Below, piece after piece: positions 8,753-15,825 of a stretch of DNA of 19,913 nucleotides. Made by a program: the position numbers and the translations under genes. Every line of letters begins with the position of its first letter. Positions within the stretch are counted from its first letter, which is position 1. Under the pieces are notes generated by a model. That model ran no database searches and was not told the origin of the DNA. It saw only the letters and a program-made list of their open reading frames with translations. The DNA is from Chromatiales bacterium (GTDB lineage: Bacteria; Pseudomonadota; Gammaproteobacteria; Chromatiales; Chromatiaceae), in the NCBI GenBank assembly GCA_024762485.1, contig JANTHH010000021.1, positions 1-19,913 of the forward strand, written 5' to 3'.

Positions 8753-9508
8753 TCAGCTTTCCACCCTAGACTCACCCAAAGATCCTTCTTTACACTTTTT
8801 AGTCATTGCCAGAAAGTCGAAATCTGCCTTGTACCAGGATCTAAGATTCTCCAATGACTGCTCACCAAGAGATTTGTCCTCTGATCCAAGCGATCTGTGT
8901 GCGATGACGCCATCACTTGGCAGTCCTACGCAATCAGGAAGCCCAAGTTTCCGCTTCAACTGTTCGAAGTCGGCTGACAAACTATCCTGATATCCAACAA
9001 AAAAGAGATCGTCCAATCGCGAAAGGAAATACTCCTCACTCTCAAACCACTTAAGGTAGGAGTCCTTTACGTGCTCGATCGAGCACATGGCATCCCTTGC
9101 CGCATCCCGCACCTCCGGATCTGCCGAAGACAGAGCGCCAGCCAGGGAATCCGCGGTTTCGAATTGCTCAAATGCCTTCTCTTCGCCGGGACTCCACGGT
9201 GAAAAATACTTAGGGCGACCCTGTCGCATCCGACTATAAAAGCCACTCACAAACCTAGAAATAGGATCCCTGAGAAAAAATATGAATGCATCACCTCTTG
9301 GCACATCTCTCAAGTTGAACCCGTGAGGATGAGTATAGACCACATAATCCTTACAAATTTTATGATCTTTCAAGGCGTATTTGATTGCAGAGCCGCCCGT
9401 TTTCCCGATATGAATGAAATGCACGATTCGACGACCCTTTCGTCGATGAGATGACTGATCTATCTTCATTCTCAGATGATCAACGAGTTCATCTATGCTA
9501 AATCTCAT
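8753..9508 (-). CDS. Sulfotransferase (Sulfotransfer_2-like)
   Basis: This is a 251-residue predicted cytoplasmic PAPS-dependent sulfotransferase. The P-loop is HFIHIGKTGGSAIKYAL (residues 30-46), matching the HIGKTGGT-type signature of the Sulfotransfer_2 (carbohydrate sulfotransferase) group. The 3'-phosphate site is FFLRDPISRFVSGF (77-90), with Arg80 and Ser88. The C-terminal half is charged and has no membrane segment. Its ATG overlaps the stop of the upstream sulfotransferase in an ATGA, and the giant secreted protein gene begins 35 nt downstream. It differs in type from the sulfotransferases at 1610-2371 and 9505-10344, so it probably modifies a different position or residue. Local G+C is low compared with the right half of the window. 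Confidence 0.83.
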   Translation of the reverse strand: MRFSIDELVDHLRMKIDQSSHRRKGRRIVHFIHIGKTGGSAIKYALKDHKICKDYVVYTHPHGFNLRDVPRGDAFIFFLRDPISRFVSGFYSRMRQGRPKYFSPWSPGEEKAFEQFETADSLAGALSSADPEVRDAARDAMCSIEHVKDSYLKWFESEEYFLSRLDDLFFVGYQDSLSADFEQLKRKLGLPDCVGLPSDGVIAHRSLGSEDKSLGEQSLENLRSWYKADFDFLAMTKKCKEGSLGESRVES

Positions 9509-10344
9509 ACGACACCCGTTTTTCCAGGTGGCACGTTGACGTTTCGCGTGCCCGCTTGGCTTTTTTGGTGAGAATATTTATCTTGAAGCCGACCATAGAT
9601 CGCAGAAACTCTTTTACTGTCCTGAATTGCCTGGTACAGGGTTGGATCTACCTCAGGCCCCGCTGGAACAGCGCGATGAACCTTCCGCGACTTTATCTTG
9701 TCTGAGTCGTCATCCCGGCCATGCTTCCATTCATATTCCCCATACCCCTCGACACCGGCCTGTGACCGGGAGCCAATAAAGGAAAACATTTCCTTCGTCT
9801 CGCACTCCGGATTACCCGTCAGGTCCTCATAGCTCACCATTAGCGACCTCTCAGATAAAGCGACATTGTCAAATATCGCCTCATACGTATCACACCAGTA
9901 ATCAACACACTCCTGATCACTGAACACCCTGTAGCCCTTTCTTTTCTGGAGGGTCTTTAAAGACAGAAGCGTTTCGTACGGACCCCTGAAAAGAATCAGA
10001 AATAAAGCATCTTCAGCTGGAACAACACCGTAGTCTGGCAACTGCTCAGCCACATTGTTATAGGGCTTCTTCAATACAATAATCGGTTTATTACTCTGCC
10101 TGAAAACAAGGTAATAGAAAAAATACCTGTTCGATCTCGCATATGGGACGAAATGAAACTCATCCATCAGAGAAATATCGTCCGCTTGACCGAGCAGGGT
10201 CTTCAGAAGGGTTGACCCTGACCTCATGGAGGAGAGGACCACCACGATCTTCTTCCGGGGTAAGGCATGGTACGCAGTGAACCCCAAGGTTGTGTACACA
10301 ACACGCTTCACCAGACCCGCGATTGCCTCGACGTGGACCTTCAT
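9505..10344 (-). CDS. Sulfotransferase family protein
   Basis: This 279-residue protein has a basic, mildly hydrophobic N-terminus, then IVVVLSSMRSGSTLLKTLLG (residues 33-52). That is the P-loop of the SxxRSGST-L class of sulfotransferases, which includes carbohydrate sulfotransferase and nodulation-type enzymes. The predicted 3'-phosphate site is LILFRGPYETLLSL (116-129), with Arg120 and Ser128. The usual RDP is RGP here. The acceptor side, in the C-terminal 120 residues, shows no pattern I recognise. The gene starts in a 4-nt overlap with the upstream glycosyltransferase and ends in a 4-nt overlap with the next sulfotransferase, so the three are translationally coupled. A likely role is sulfation of the glycan made by the neighbouring glycosyltransferases. 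Confidence 0.82.
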   Translation of the reverse strand: MKVHVEAIAGLVKRVVYTTLGFTAYHALPRKKIVVVLSSMRSGSTLLKTLLGQADDISLMDEFHFVPYARSNRYFFYYLVFRQSNKPIIVLKKPYNNVAEQLPDYGVVPAEDALFLILFRGPYETLLSLKTLQKRKGYRVFSDQECVDYWCDTYEAIFDNVALSERSLMVSYEDLTGNPECETKEMFSFIGSRSQAGVEGYGEYEWKHGRDDDSDKIKSRKVHRAVPAGPEVDPTLYQAIQDSKRVSAIYGRLQDKYSHQKSQAGTRNVNVPPGKTGVV

Positions 10345-11288
10345 GCCAGCAGCCCAGCAACGGCATCGTGCGCCTTGCTTGCATAGTCAGCGCTCGTGAA
10401 CCTACAGATTCCGATAAAGTGGATAAGTTTTGTTTCACTCTCAGAGTATTCGTAGCAGTTGCTGTATTTCGGGTGCGGCAGAACCACCGAGCCCTCCTGG
10501 TTGGCCACGACGATATTCGACATCACTTGCTCACTGCCCCATTCCGCCCATTTCTCGCCAATCGCATCGTACATCTGTGACGACACCCTCTCGATCAGAT
10601 CTCGGCTTACCCCCTGCTTCGCAAAGCCGGAAAATCCGGCACATCCGCGGATATACTTCATATTCTCATGGCTTGCGATCTTGTCCAGGTTCAACTCGGT
10701 CAAGAACTGCACATGATCCGAGACCACCCCCTCAGCAAGTTCCTGCTTCGCCGCACTGTTCCTTTGCTCCATGGTTTCGAAACCCCTGAATCTCGGGCCG
10801 GTCGACAAGACAAAACTCGCCTGGCCCTTTACACAGTCGAGAACTTCCCCTATCTCACCCCTGGTGAGTATGTCAGCATCCATCTGCACCACATAATCAT
10901 GCTTCGCCAGTTCGGCCACGGCGAGGAGGCGCTCCCAGCAACCGCCGCGTGGGCACGATGCAGAGGAGAAGTCGTCCAGCGTGAGGATTTCGATGCCGGG
11001 GACATGCCTGGCCAGGATGGCCTTGTCCTTGGCTGTCAGGCTGCCATCATCAAGGACATAGGCCTTGCGAGGGCTTGCATAGCGGGTGAATGATTTGATT
11101 GCGACCAGGTACTGGATGAGGTCGCGGTGACAGGTCATGGTGAGGACGACGAACCCGCCATCCTCCGTGATGGTGGCGGGCGGGGCATCCAGAACCCTGC
11201 GGCAGCGCCAGTCGAACCATCTGCGCAAAATGGATGTCCTGATCTTCCCATAACCCGCCACGGCCTTGCTTTTTATTTTTCCGAACAC
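10341..11288 (-). CDS. Glycosyltransferase-like protein (GT-A fold)
   Basis: The protein has a GT-A pattern: the first strand GFVVLTMTCHRDLIQYLVA, then AYVLDDGSLTAKDKAI, and the metal-binding DxD in YVVQMDADIL. A C-terminal half rich in Trp, Tyr and His could form the acceptor site. It probably adds a sugar in the sulfated-glycan pathway, although I cannot assign a numbered family. I place the start at GTG 11288 (315 residues) because AAGGAC lies 8 nt upstream of it. The frame stays open to GTG 11459 (372 residues), with an ATG at 11378, but neither has as good a ribosome site, and the extra N-terminal residues look unlike a conserved domain. It heads the minus-strand operon and overlaps the next sulfotransferase gene by 4 nt. 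Confidence 0.72.
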   Translation of the reverse strand: MFGKIKSKAVAGYGKIRTSILRRWFDWRCRRVLDAPPATITEDGGFVVLTMTCHRDLIQYLVAIKSFTRYASPRKAYVLDDGSLTAKDKAILARHVPGIEILTLDDFSSASCPRGGCWERLLAVAELAKHDYVVQMDADILTRGEIGEVLDCVKGQASFVLSTGPRFRGFETMEQRNSAAKQELAEGVVSDHVQFLTELNLDKIASHENMKYIRGCAGFSGFAKQGVSRDLIERVSSQMYDAIGEKWAEWGSEQVMSNIVVANQEGSVVLPHPKYSNCYEYSESETKLIHFIGICRFTSADYASKAHDAVAGLLA

Positions 11289-11553
11289 TACCGCCGTCCT
11301 TGTTGCCCGTTGTAAGACACTGCCCGGTGTATCACAGGTTGATGTCTGACCAGCCCTGCCCTCAGAATAGGCGGGCATGAATTCTTTACACGCGTCCTGC
11401 CAATAACGGCACAAACGAACAAGGCCAACGGGATGAACCCTCTTCAGACACCCCCGCACCCTTGCACTCAGCTTCTTGCGCCAGCGTGTGCAGTGCGCCG
11501 GCTATCCAGGCACCTTCACCCCACACCAGCCGCTCGATAGGCGAGCGTACTTC

Positions 11554-11943
11554 ATGGCCTATCTTATCGCCCTTTGCCTGTTTGCAGTAGCGGCCTGGTA
11601 CTGGCTCGACAGTGCCCGTGCCCGTGAGCTTGCCACCGGTATTGCACGGACCCTCTGCCAGCGGCACGGCATCCAGTTTCTCGATGAGACGGTGACGCTG
11701 CGGCGTACCGGCCTTCGCTGGACAGCCAATGGACTGAGGATCCGTCGACTGTTCACGGTCGACTACAGCATCGGGGACATGGGGCGCCGGCAGGGCTACG
11801 TGCTGCTGATCGGGACGCGGGTCGAGGCCATGGACCTGGGCCTGCCGAAACAGGATGAGGAGGCAGCGGCAAGGAGTGGCAGCACCGCGCCGGAGCAGCA
11901 GACCGCCAAGGTTATCCGCTTCCCGCGACGACCTGGCGACTGA
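11554..11943 (+). CDS. DUF3301 family membrane protein
   Basis: This is a protein of about 129 residues with one N-terminal transmembrane helix (MAYLIALCLFAVAAWYWLDS). The conserved block follows: ARARELATGIARTLC, then QFLDETVTLRRTGLRW, then an aromatic strand with a Gly-Arg-Arg-Gln-Gly-Tyr turn and LLIGTRVEAMDL. This is the layout of the gammaproteobacterial DUF3301 family, whose function is unknown. A charged tail (about 35 residues, ending KVIRFPRRPGD) is less conserved. I chose ATG 11554 over the upstream TTG at 11476 because the helix begins there, although the ribosome site is weak. The stop is 4 nt from the stop of convergent sspB. Confidence 0.75.
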   Translation: MAYLIALCLFAVAAWYWLDSARARELATGIARTLCQRHGIQFLDETVTLRRTGLRWTANGLRIRRLFTVDYSIGDMGRRQGYVLLIGTRVEAMDLGLPKQDEEAAARSGSTAPEQQTAKVIRFPRRPGD

Positions 11944-11947
11944 TTGC

Positions 11948-12334
11948 TTACTTGACGACCTTCAGGCCCGGCCGCTTGGGACTCGGCGTTGATGGCTCGG
12001 GTGGTTCCGGCGTGGTGTCATCGACTTCTTCTTCGGGGAACAGCATCCCCTGGCCATTCTCACGGGCATAGATCCCGAGCACCGCACTGATCGGCAGGAT
12101 CACCGTCATCGGCCTGCCACCGAAGCGGGCGCCGAAGCTGACCTCGTCGTTACCCATCACGAGATCACGCACCGCGCCGGGAGCGACGTTGAGGACGATG
12201 CGACCATCCTCGACATAGTCCATGGGCACCTGCACACCCTCGGCCTTTGCATCAACCAGCAGGTGCGGGGTGAGACCGTTGTCGACGATCCACTCGTAGA
12301 GCGCGCGCAGCAGGTAGGGGCGGTTGGAGGTCAC
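11948..12334 (-). CDS. sspB: ClpXP protease specificity-enhancing factor SspB
   Basis: This is a 128-residue adaptor that binds ssrA-tagged (trans-translation) proteins and hands them to ClpXP. The N-terminal domain is nearly collinear with E. coli SspB: NRPYLLRALYEWIVDNGLTP, then HLLVDA, GVQVPMDYVEDGRIVLN, NDEVSFGARFGG and AVLGIYARENGQGMLF. An acidic, Pro-rich linker leads to the C-terminal ClpX-docking tail RPGLKVVK, which matches the conserved XB motif. I place the start at GTG 12334, just before TSNRPY; the frame runs further upstream but only into sspA in another frame. The start lies 8 nt after the sspA stop, so sspA-sspB form an operon as in other gammaproteobacteria. Confidence 0.93.
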   Translation of the reverse strand: MTSNRPYLLRALYEWIVDNGLTPHLLVDAKAEGVQVPMDYVEDGRIVLNVAPGAVRDLVMGNDEVSFGARFGGRPMTVILPISAVLGIYARENGQGMLFPEEEVDDTTPEPPEPSTPSPKRPGLKVVK

Positions 12335-12342
12335 GGCCGGTG

Positions 12343-12969
12343 TTATTGGCGCATCTCGCGTTCGGTCTCGGTGAGACTCCGCACGAAGCCATCGCGCGTG
12401 AAGATACGCACGGCATAGGTGTTGAGCACCTTCTCGGCCTGGCCGGACAGCTCCACGCCCAGCTTCGGCAGGCGCCACAGCAGCGGGGCGATGCTGGCGT
12501 CGACCAGCGAGAACTCGTCGCTCATGAAGAAGGGCTTGGCGGCGAAGATGGGAGCGGAGGTGGTGAGCGCCTCCTTCAACTCCTTGCGTGCCTTGGTGGC
12601 AGGCTTGCCGCCGGCCATGATCTGGTCGGCCAGTGCGTACCAGTCCTTCTCGACGCGGTACATGTAGAGGCGGGAGCTGGCGCGCGACACCGGATCGACC
12701 GGCAGCAGCGGCGGGTGCGGGAAGCGCTCGTCCAGGTACTCCATGATGATGCGCGAGTCGTAGAGCGCCAGGTCCCGATCCACCAGTGTCGGTGCGTTGC
12801 CGTAGGGATTGAGATCCATGACGTCCTCCGGCAGATTCAGCGGATCGACATCGACGATGTCGCAGGTGACGTTCTTCTCCGCCAGTACCATGCGTACACG
12901 GTGGCTGTGCAGATCGGAGGGATCGGAAAACAGGGTCATTACAGAACGCTTTGGAGCTACAACCGCCAT
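12343..12969 (-). CDS. sspA: Stringent starvation protein A (SspA)
   Basis: This is a 208-residue glutathione S-transferase-fold protein that associates with RNA polymerase and regulates stress, acid-tolerance and virulence genes. Conserved blocks are AVVAPKRSVMTLFSDPSD at the N-terminus, VRMVLAEKNV, IIMEYLDERFPHPPLLPV (with the PHP surface pocket known from E. coli SspA), RLYMYRVEKDWY, FFMSDEFSLVDASIAPLLWR, and a C-terminal TETEREMRQ. The ATG at 12969 is preceded by AGGAGA with 8-nt spacing and matches the E. coli start. An open frame to 13026 has no such support. It lies downstream of the pet operon behind an intrinsic terminator, so it probably has its own promoter in the 100-nt gap, although I saw no clear one. 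Confidence 0.95.
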   Translation of the reverse strand: MAVVAPKRSVMTLFSDPSDLHSHRVRMVLAEKNVTCDIVDVDPLNLPEDVMDLNPYGNAPTLVDRDLALYDSRIIMEYLDERFPHPPLLPVDPVSRASSRLYMYRVEKDWYALADQIMAGGKPATKARKELKEALTTSAPIFAAKPFFMSDEFSLVDASIAPLLWRLPKLGVELSGQAEKVLNTYAVRIFTRDGFVRSLTETEREMRQ

Positions 12970-13006
12970 CCAGTTTTCTCCTGGGAAATCAGAACCGCTT
13001 GGCCGG

Positions 13007-13049
13007 AACAAACAAAAGGGGCGCACAGTATAACAAAACCGTGCGCCCC
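13007..13049 (-). terminator. Intrinsic terminator of the petABC operon
   Basis: Read on the minus strand, just after the petC stop, a perfect 9-bp GC-rich stem GTGCGCCCC / GGGGCGCAC (positions 13049-13041 and 13026-13018) encloses a 14-nt loop. It is followed by the T-tract TTTTGTTTGTT (13017-13007). This is a classical Rho-independent terminator, placed 22 nt past the cytochrome c1 stop and 37 nt before the sspA start codon. Confidence 0.85.
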
Positions 13050-13071
13050 CCGTTTTACTGCCTGTCTGTGA

Positions 13072-13812
13072 TCAGTGAATATCTTTCCAGTATTCCTTCT
13101 TCAGCAGGTAGGCCAGGACGAACAGCACGCCGAGGAACAGCAATACCCAGATGCCCAGGCGCTGGCGTTCGAGCTTCATCGGCTCGGACACGTGCACCAG
13201 GAAGGTCACCAGATCACGCACCGTGGCGTCGTACTCGGCGGGTGTCATGGAACCGGGCTCGACCAGCTCCAGGTGATCGACCACGTGCTCGGTCTTGTCA
13301 CCGTGCTTCACTTCCTTGTAGACCGCCTTCTGCACACCCTGCAGATCGGCCAGCACGTGCGGCATGCCGACATTGGGGAAGACCGTGTTGTTGACGCCCA
13401 TGGGACGTGAATCATCCACGTAGAAGCTGCGCAGGTAGCTGTACAGCCAGTCGGCGCCGTCATGCTTGACGCGGGCGATCAGGGTCAGATCGGGCGGCGG
13501 CGCACCGAACCACTCGGCCGCGTCGGCCGGCGACATGGCGATGGTCATCTGGTCACGGATCTTGCCCCCGCCGAGCATCAGGTTGTCCTTGATCTCCTGC
13601 TCGGTCAGACCCACCTCGGTCAACTTGCTGTAGCGGAAGTACTGGGCCGAGTGACAGCCCATGCAGTAGTTGACGAAGGTCTTGGCACCACGCTGGATGG
13701 CCGCGTGGTTGGCCAGATCGATGTTGGCCTCGTCCAGGTGCACCTCGCCTCCGCCAGCCATGGCGGACAGCGGGAGCAACGCCAAAGAAAGGATTGCGAT
13801 CAACTTTTTCAT
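13072..13812 (-). CDS. petC: Cytochrome c1 (bc1 complex subunit)
   Basis: This is a 246-residue c-type cytochrome subunit that passes electrons from the Rieske protein to soluble cytochrome c. A signal peptide (residues 1-19, ending AMA) is followed by the covalent heme site CMGCH (50-54). The predicted axial Met is in FPNVGMPHVL (Met150). A C-terminal membrane anchor (about 219-237) is followed by the basic KKEYWKDIH tail. This is the usual cytochrome c1 size and topology. The ATG overlaps the cytochrome b stop by 4 nt (ATGA), so the open frame continuing upstream into cytochrome b is spurious. It is the last gene of petABC and ends 22 nt before the terminator at 13049. Heme attachment would use the Ccm system in the periplasm. 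Confidence 0.95.
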   Translation of the reverse strand: MKKLIAILSLALLPLSAMAGGGEVHLDEANIDLANHAAIQRGAKTFVNYCMGCHSAQYFRYSKLTEVGLTEQEIKDNLMLGGGKIRDQMTIAMSPADAAEWFGAPPPDLTLIARVKHDGADWLYSYLRSFYVDDSRPMGVNNTVFPNVGMPHVLADLQGVQKAVYKEVKHGDKTEHVVDHLELVEPGSMTPAEYDATVRDLVTFLVHVSEPMKLERQRLGIWVLLFLGVLFVLAYLLKKEYWKDIH

Positions 13813-15029
13813 TTGGTCACCCTCTCCGGAACGGGCTTGGTCTTGTCGATCTTGGTGTAGATCGGCATCAGCAGGAAAAACGCGAAGTACAGCGCGGTGA
13901 AGATCTGCGCCGCCAGCGTCGACCCCGGGGTGGCGGGCTGCATGCCCAGCCAGGCCAGAACCACGAAGGACACCGAGAAAATGGCCAATGCAATCTTGAA
14001 CAGCAGACCCTTGTAGCGGATGGACTTCACAGGGCTGCGATCCAGCCAGGGCAGGAAGAACATCACCAGGATGGCCGCAAACATCACCACAACCCCCGGG
14101 AACTGGGAACCGAACATGGGCGGAACAGCTCGCAACATGGCGTAGAACGGGGTGAAGTACCACACTGGGGCGATGTGCTCGGGCGTCTTCAGCGGGTTCG
14201 CCGGCTCGAAGTTCGGCGGCTCCAGGAACAGGCCACCGAAATCGGGCCAGAAGAACACCACCGCGGCAAACAGGGCGATGAACACCACCACACCCATGAT
14301 GTCTTTCACGGAGTAATAAGGATGGAAGGGGATGCCGTCCAGCGGGATACCGTTCTCGTCCTTGTTCTTCTTGATCTCGATGCCGTCCGGGTTGTTCGAA
14401 CCCACCTTGTGCAGTGCCACGATGTGCAGGAACACCAGGGCAGCCAGCACGAAGGGCAACACGAAGTGCAGCGCGAAGAAGCGGTTCAGGGTGGCGTCGG
14501 AGATGACATAGTCACCACGGATCCAGATCGACAGCGGCTCACCGATGCCAAACGGGAAGGCGGCGAACAGGTTGACGATGACCTGGGCACCCCAGTAGGA
14601 CATCTGACCCCAGGGCAGCAGATAGCCCATGAAGGCCGTCGCCATCATCGCCAGGTAGATGATCACGCCGATGATCCAAAGCAGTTCCCGCGGCTTGCGG
14701 TAGGAGCCGTACATCAGGCCGCGGAACATGTGCAGGTAGATCACCAGGAAGAAGGCCGAGGCGCCCGTGGAGTGCATGTAACGGATCAGCCAGCCCCAGT
14801 CCACGTCGCGCATGATGTACTCGACGGAACCGAAGGCCAGATTGGCATCCGGCTTGTACATCATCGCCAGCCACAGACCGGTGACGATCTGGTTGACCAG
14901 CACCAGCATGGCCAGCGAACCGAAGAAGTACCAGAAGTTGAAGTTTTTCGGCGCGTAGTACTGCGCCAGGTGTTCGTTCCACACCTTGGTGAGCGGGAAA
15001 CGCTCATCGATCCAGTTGATCAGGCTCAT
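13809..15029 (-). CDS. petB: Cytochrome b (bc1 complex)
   Basis: This is a 406-residue quinol-oxidising membrane subunit with the two b hemes. The four heme-ligand histidines are visible as two pairs with equal spacing: His86/His100 in RYMHSTGASAFFLVIYLH and His188/His202 in the LHFVLPF...FLH segment. The Qo-site motif is PVWY at residues 288-291 (in PEHIAPVWYFTPFYA), where Val replaces the Glu of mitochondrial PEWY. The quinol proton acceptor must therefore differ. This is a known variant in some proteobacterial lineages. Eight hydrophobic helices fit the normal length. Both ends overlap neighbours by 4 nt (petA upstream, petC downstream), so stoichiometric translation is expected. Confidence 0.96.
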   Translation of the reverse strand: MSLINWIDERFPLTKVWNEHLAQYYAPKNFNFWYFFGSLAMLVLVNQIVTGLWLAMMYKPDANLAFGSVEYIMRDVDWGWLIRYMHSTGASAFFLVIYLHMFRGLMYGSYRKPRELLWIIGVIIYLAMMATAFMGYLLPWGQMSYWGAQVIVNLFAAFPFGIGEPLSIWIRGDYVISDATLNRFFALHFVLPFVLAALVFLHIVALHKVGSNNPDGIEIKKNKDENGIPLDGIPFHPYYSVKDIMGVVVFIALFAAVVFFWPDFGGLFLEPPNFEPANPLKTPEHIAPVWYFTPFYAMLRAVPPMFGSQFPGVVVMFAAILVMFFLPWLDRSPVKSIRYKGLLFKIALAIFSVSFVVLAWLGMQPATPGSTLAAQIFTALYFAFFLLMPIYTKIDKTKPVPERVTK

Positions 15030-15622
15030 GCAGCACCTCCGTCTTCACCGATCACCACCTGGGTATCGGACAGGTACATGTGCGGTGGGATGACCAGATT
15101 GGTCGGTGCCGGCACACCCTTGAACACGCGTCCCGCCAGGTCGAACTTGGAACCATGACAGGGGCAGAAGAAACCACCTTTCCAGACGTCGCCACCCAGG
15201 TCCGCGGCGCCGACATCGGGGCGGTAGGTCGGGGAGCAGCCCAGATGGGTGCAGATGCCGACGGCGATCAGGTACTCGGGCTTGATCGAGCGGAACGCGT
15301 TCTTGCAGTACGCAGGCTGATGGTCAACCTCGGAGTTCGGATCGACCAGGATGTCGGTGTTGGTCTTGAGGTCGGCAAGATTCTCCTCGGTGCGGTGCAC
15401 GATCCAGCACACCTTGCCGCGCCACTTGACGCGCATCAGGGCGCCCGGCTCCAGCTTGCTGATGTCCGCCTCCTCCGGGGCACCCAGGGCCTTGGCCCGT
15501 TCTGATGGTTGCCAGGAAGCAATGAAGGGCACGGCTGCGAAGCCGGCACCCACCGCACCCACCACCGACGTTGCGGCGATCAGGAAGCGGCGCTTTTTGA
15601 GGTCAGCACCTTCTGCGCTCAT
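15026..15622 (-). CDS. petA: Rieske iron-sulfur protein (bc1 complex)
   Basis: This 198-residue protein carries the [2Fe-2S] cluster that takes electrons from quinol at the Qo site. The N-terminus has a Tat-type twin-Arg signal, KKRRFLIAATS (9-19), that also forms the membrane anchor. Cluster motifs are CTHLGC (124-129) and CPCHGS (153-158). Expected ligands are Cys124, His126, Cys153 and His156, with a Cys129-Cys155 disulfide. VPAPTNLVIP is the family C-terminal segment. The ATG is preceded by GGAGG at 7-nt spacing. It is the first gene of petABC, with a candidate promoter about 100 nt upstream. Length and motifs are normal for a bacterial Rieske protein. Confidence 0.96.
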   Translation of the reverse strand: MSAEGADLKKRRFLIAATSVVGAVGAGFAAVPFIASWQPSERAKALGAPEEADISKLEPGALMRVKWRGKVCWIVHRTEENLADLKTNTDILVDPNSEVDHQPAYCKNAFRSIKPEYLIAVGICTHLGCSPTYRPDVGAADLGGDVWKGGFFCPCHGSKFDLAGRVFKGVPAPTNLVIPPHMYLSDTQVVIGEDGGAA

Positions 15623-15718
15623 GGAAAGTCCTCCGGTGAGCAGTCACTTCAAAAAAGAAACTGGTTCTGCGGGGCCCGGCGCCGATGAAAGGCTGCTGCG
15701 CCCCAGAAATGACCGCGC

Positions 15719-15747
15719 ATTCTCTATGAATGCCCCCAGAGGGTCAA
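15719..15747 (-). promoter_or_regulatory. Candidate sigma70 promoter of petABC
   Basis: On the minus strand TTGACC (15747-15742) is followed after 17 nt by GAGAAT (15724-15719). They match the consensus at 5 and 4 of 6 positions, about 100 nt before the petA start. Spacing and strand fit the operon, but the match is modest and no transcription start is known. Confidence 0.45.
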
Positions 15748-15825
15748 GGTTGACGAGCCTCCGCCGCACTGCAATCCGCGATTGATTTGCCCTGAAGCAA
15801 TAAAACCAGGGTCCGGGTGGCCGCC

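Noticed and set aside
13813..14163. N-terminal extension of cytochrome c1 to an upstream start
   Set aside because: It overlaps cytochrome b in another frame, and the ATG at 13812 begins a proper signal peptide in the usual 4-nt overlap.
13794..15158. Long + strand open frame opposite cytochrome b and petA
   Set aside because: It is antisense to clearly identified petB/petC and petA coding sequence and its protein is His/Gln-rich low-complexity, typical of a codon-bias shadow.
15790..15811. Possible terminator after nif3 (CCCTG / CAGGG)
   Set aside because: Stem of only 5 bp, 12-nt loop and no T-run; too weak to call.
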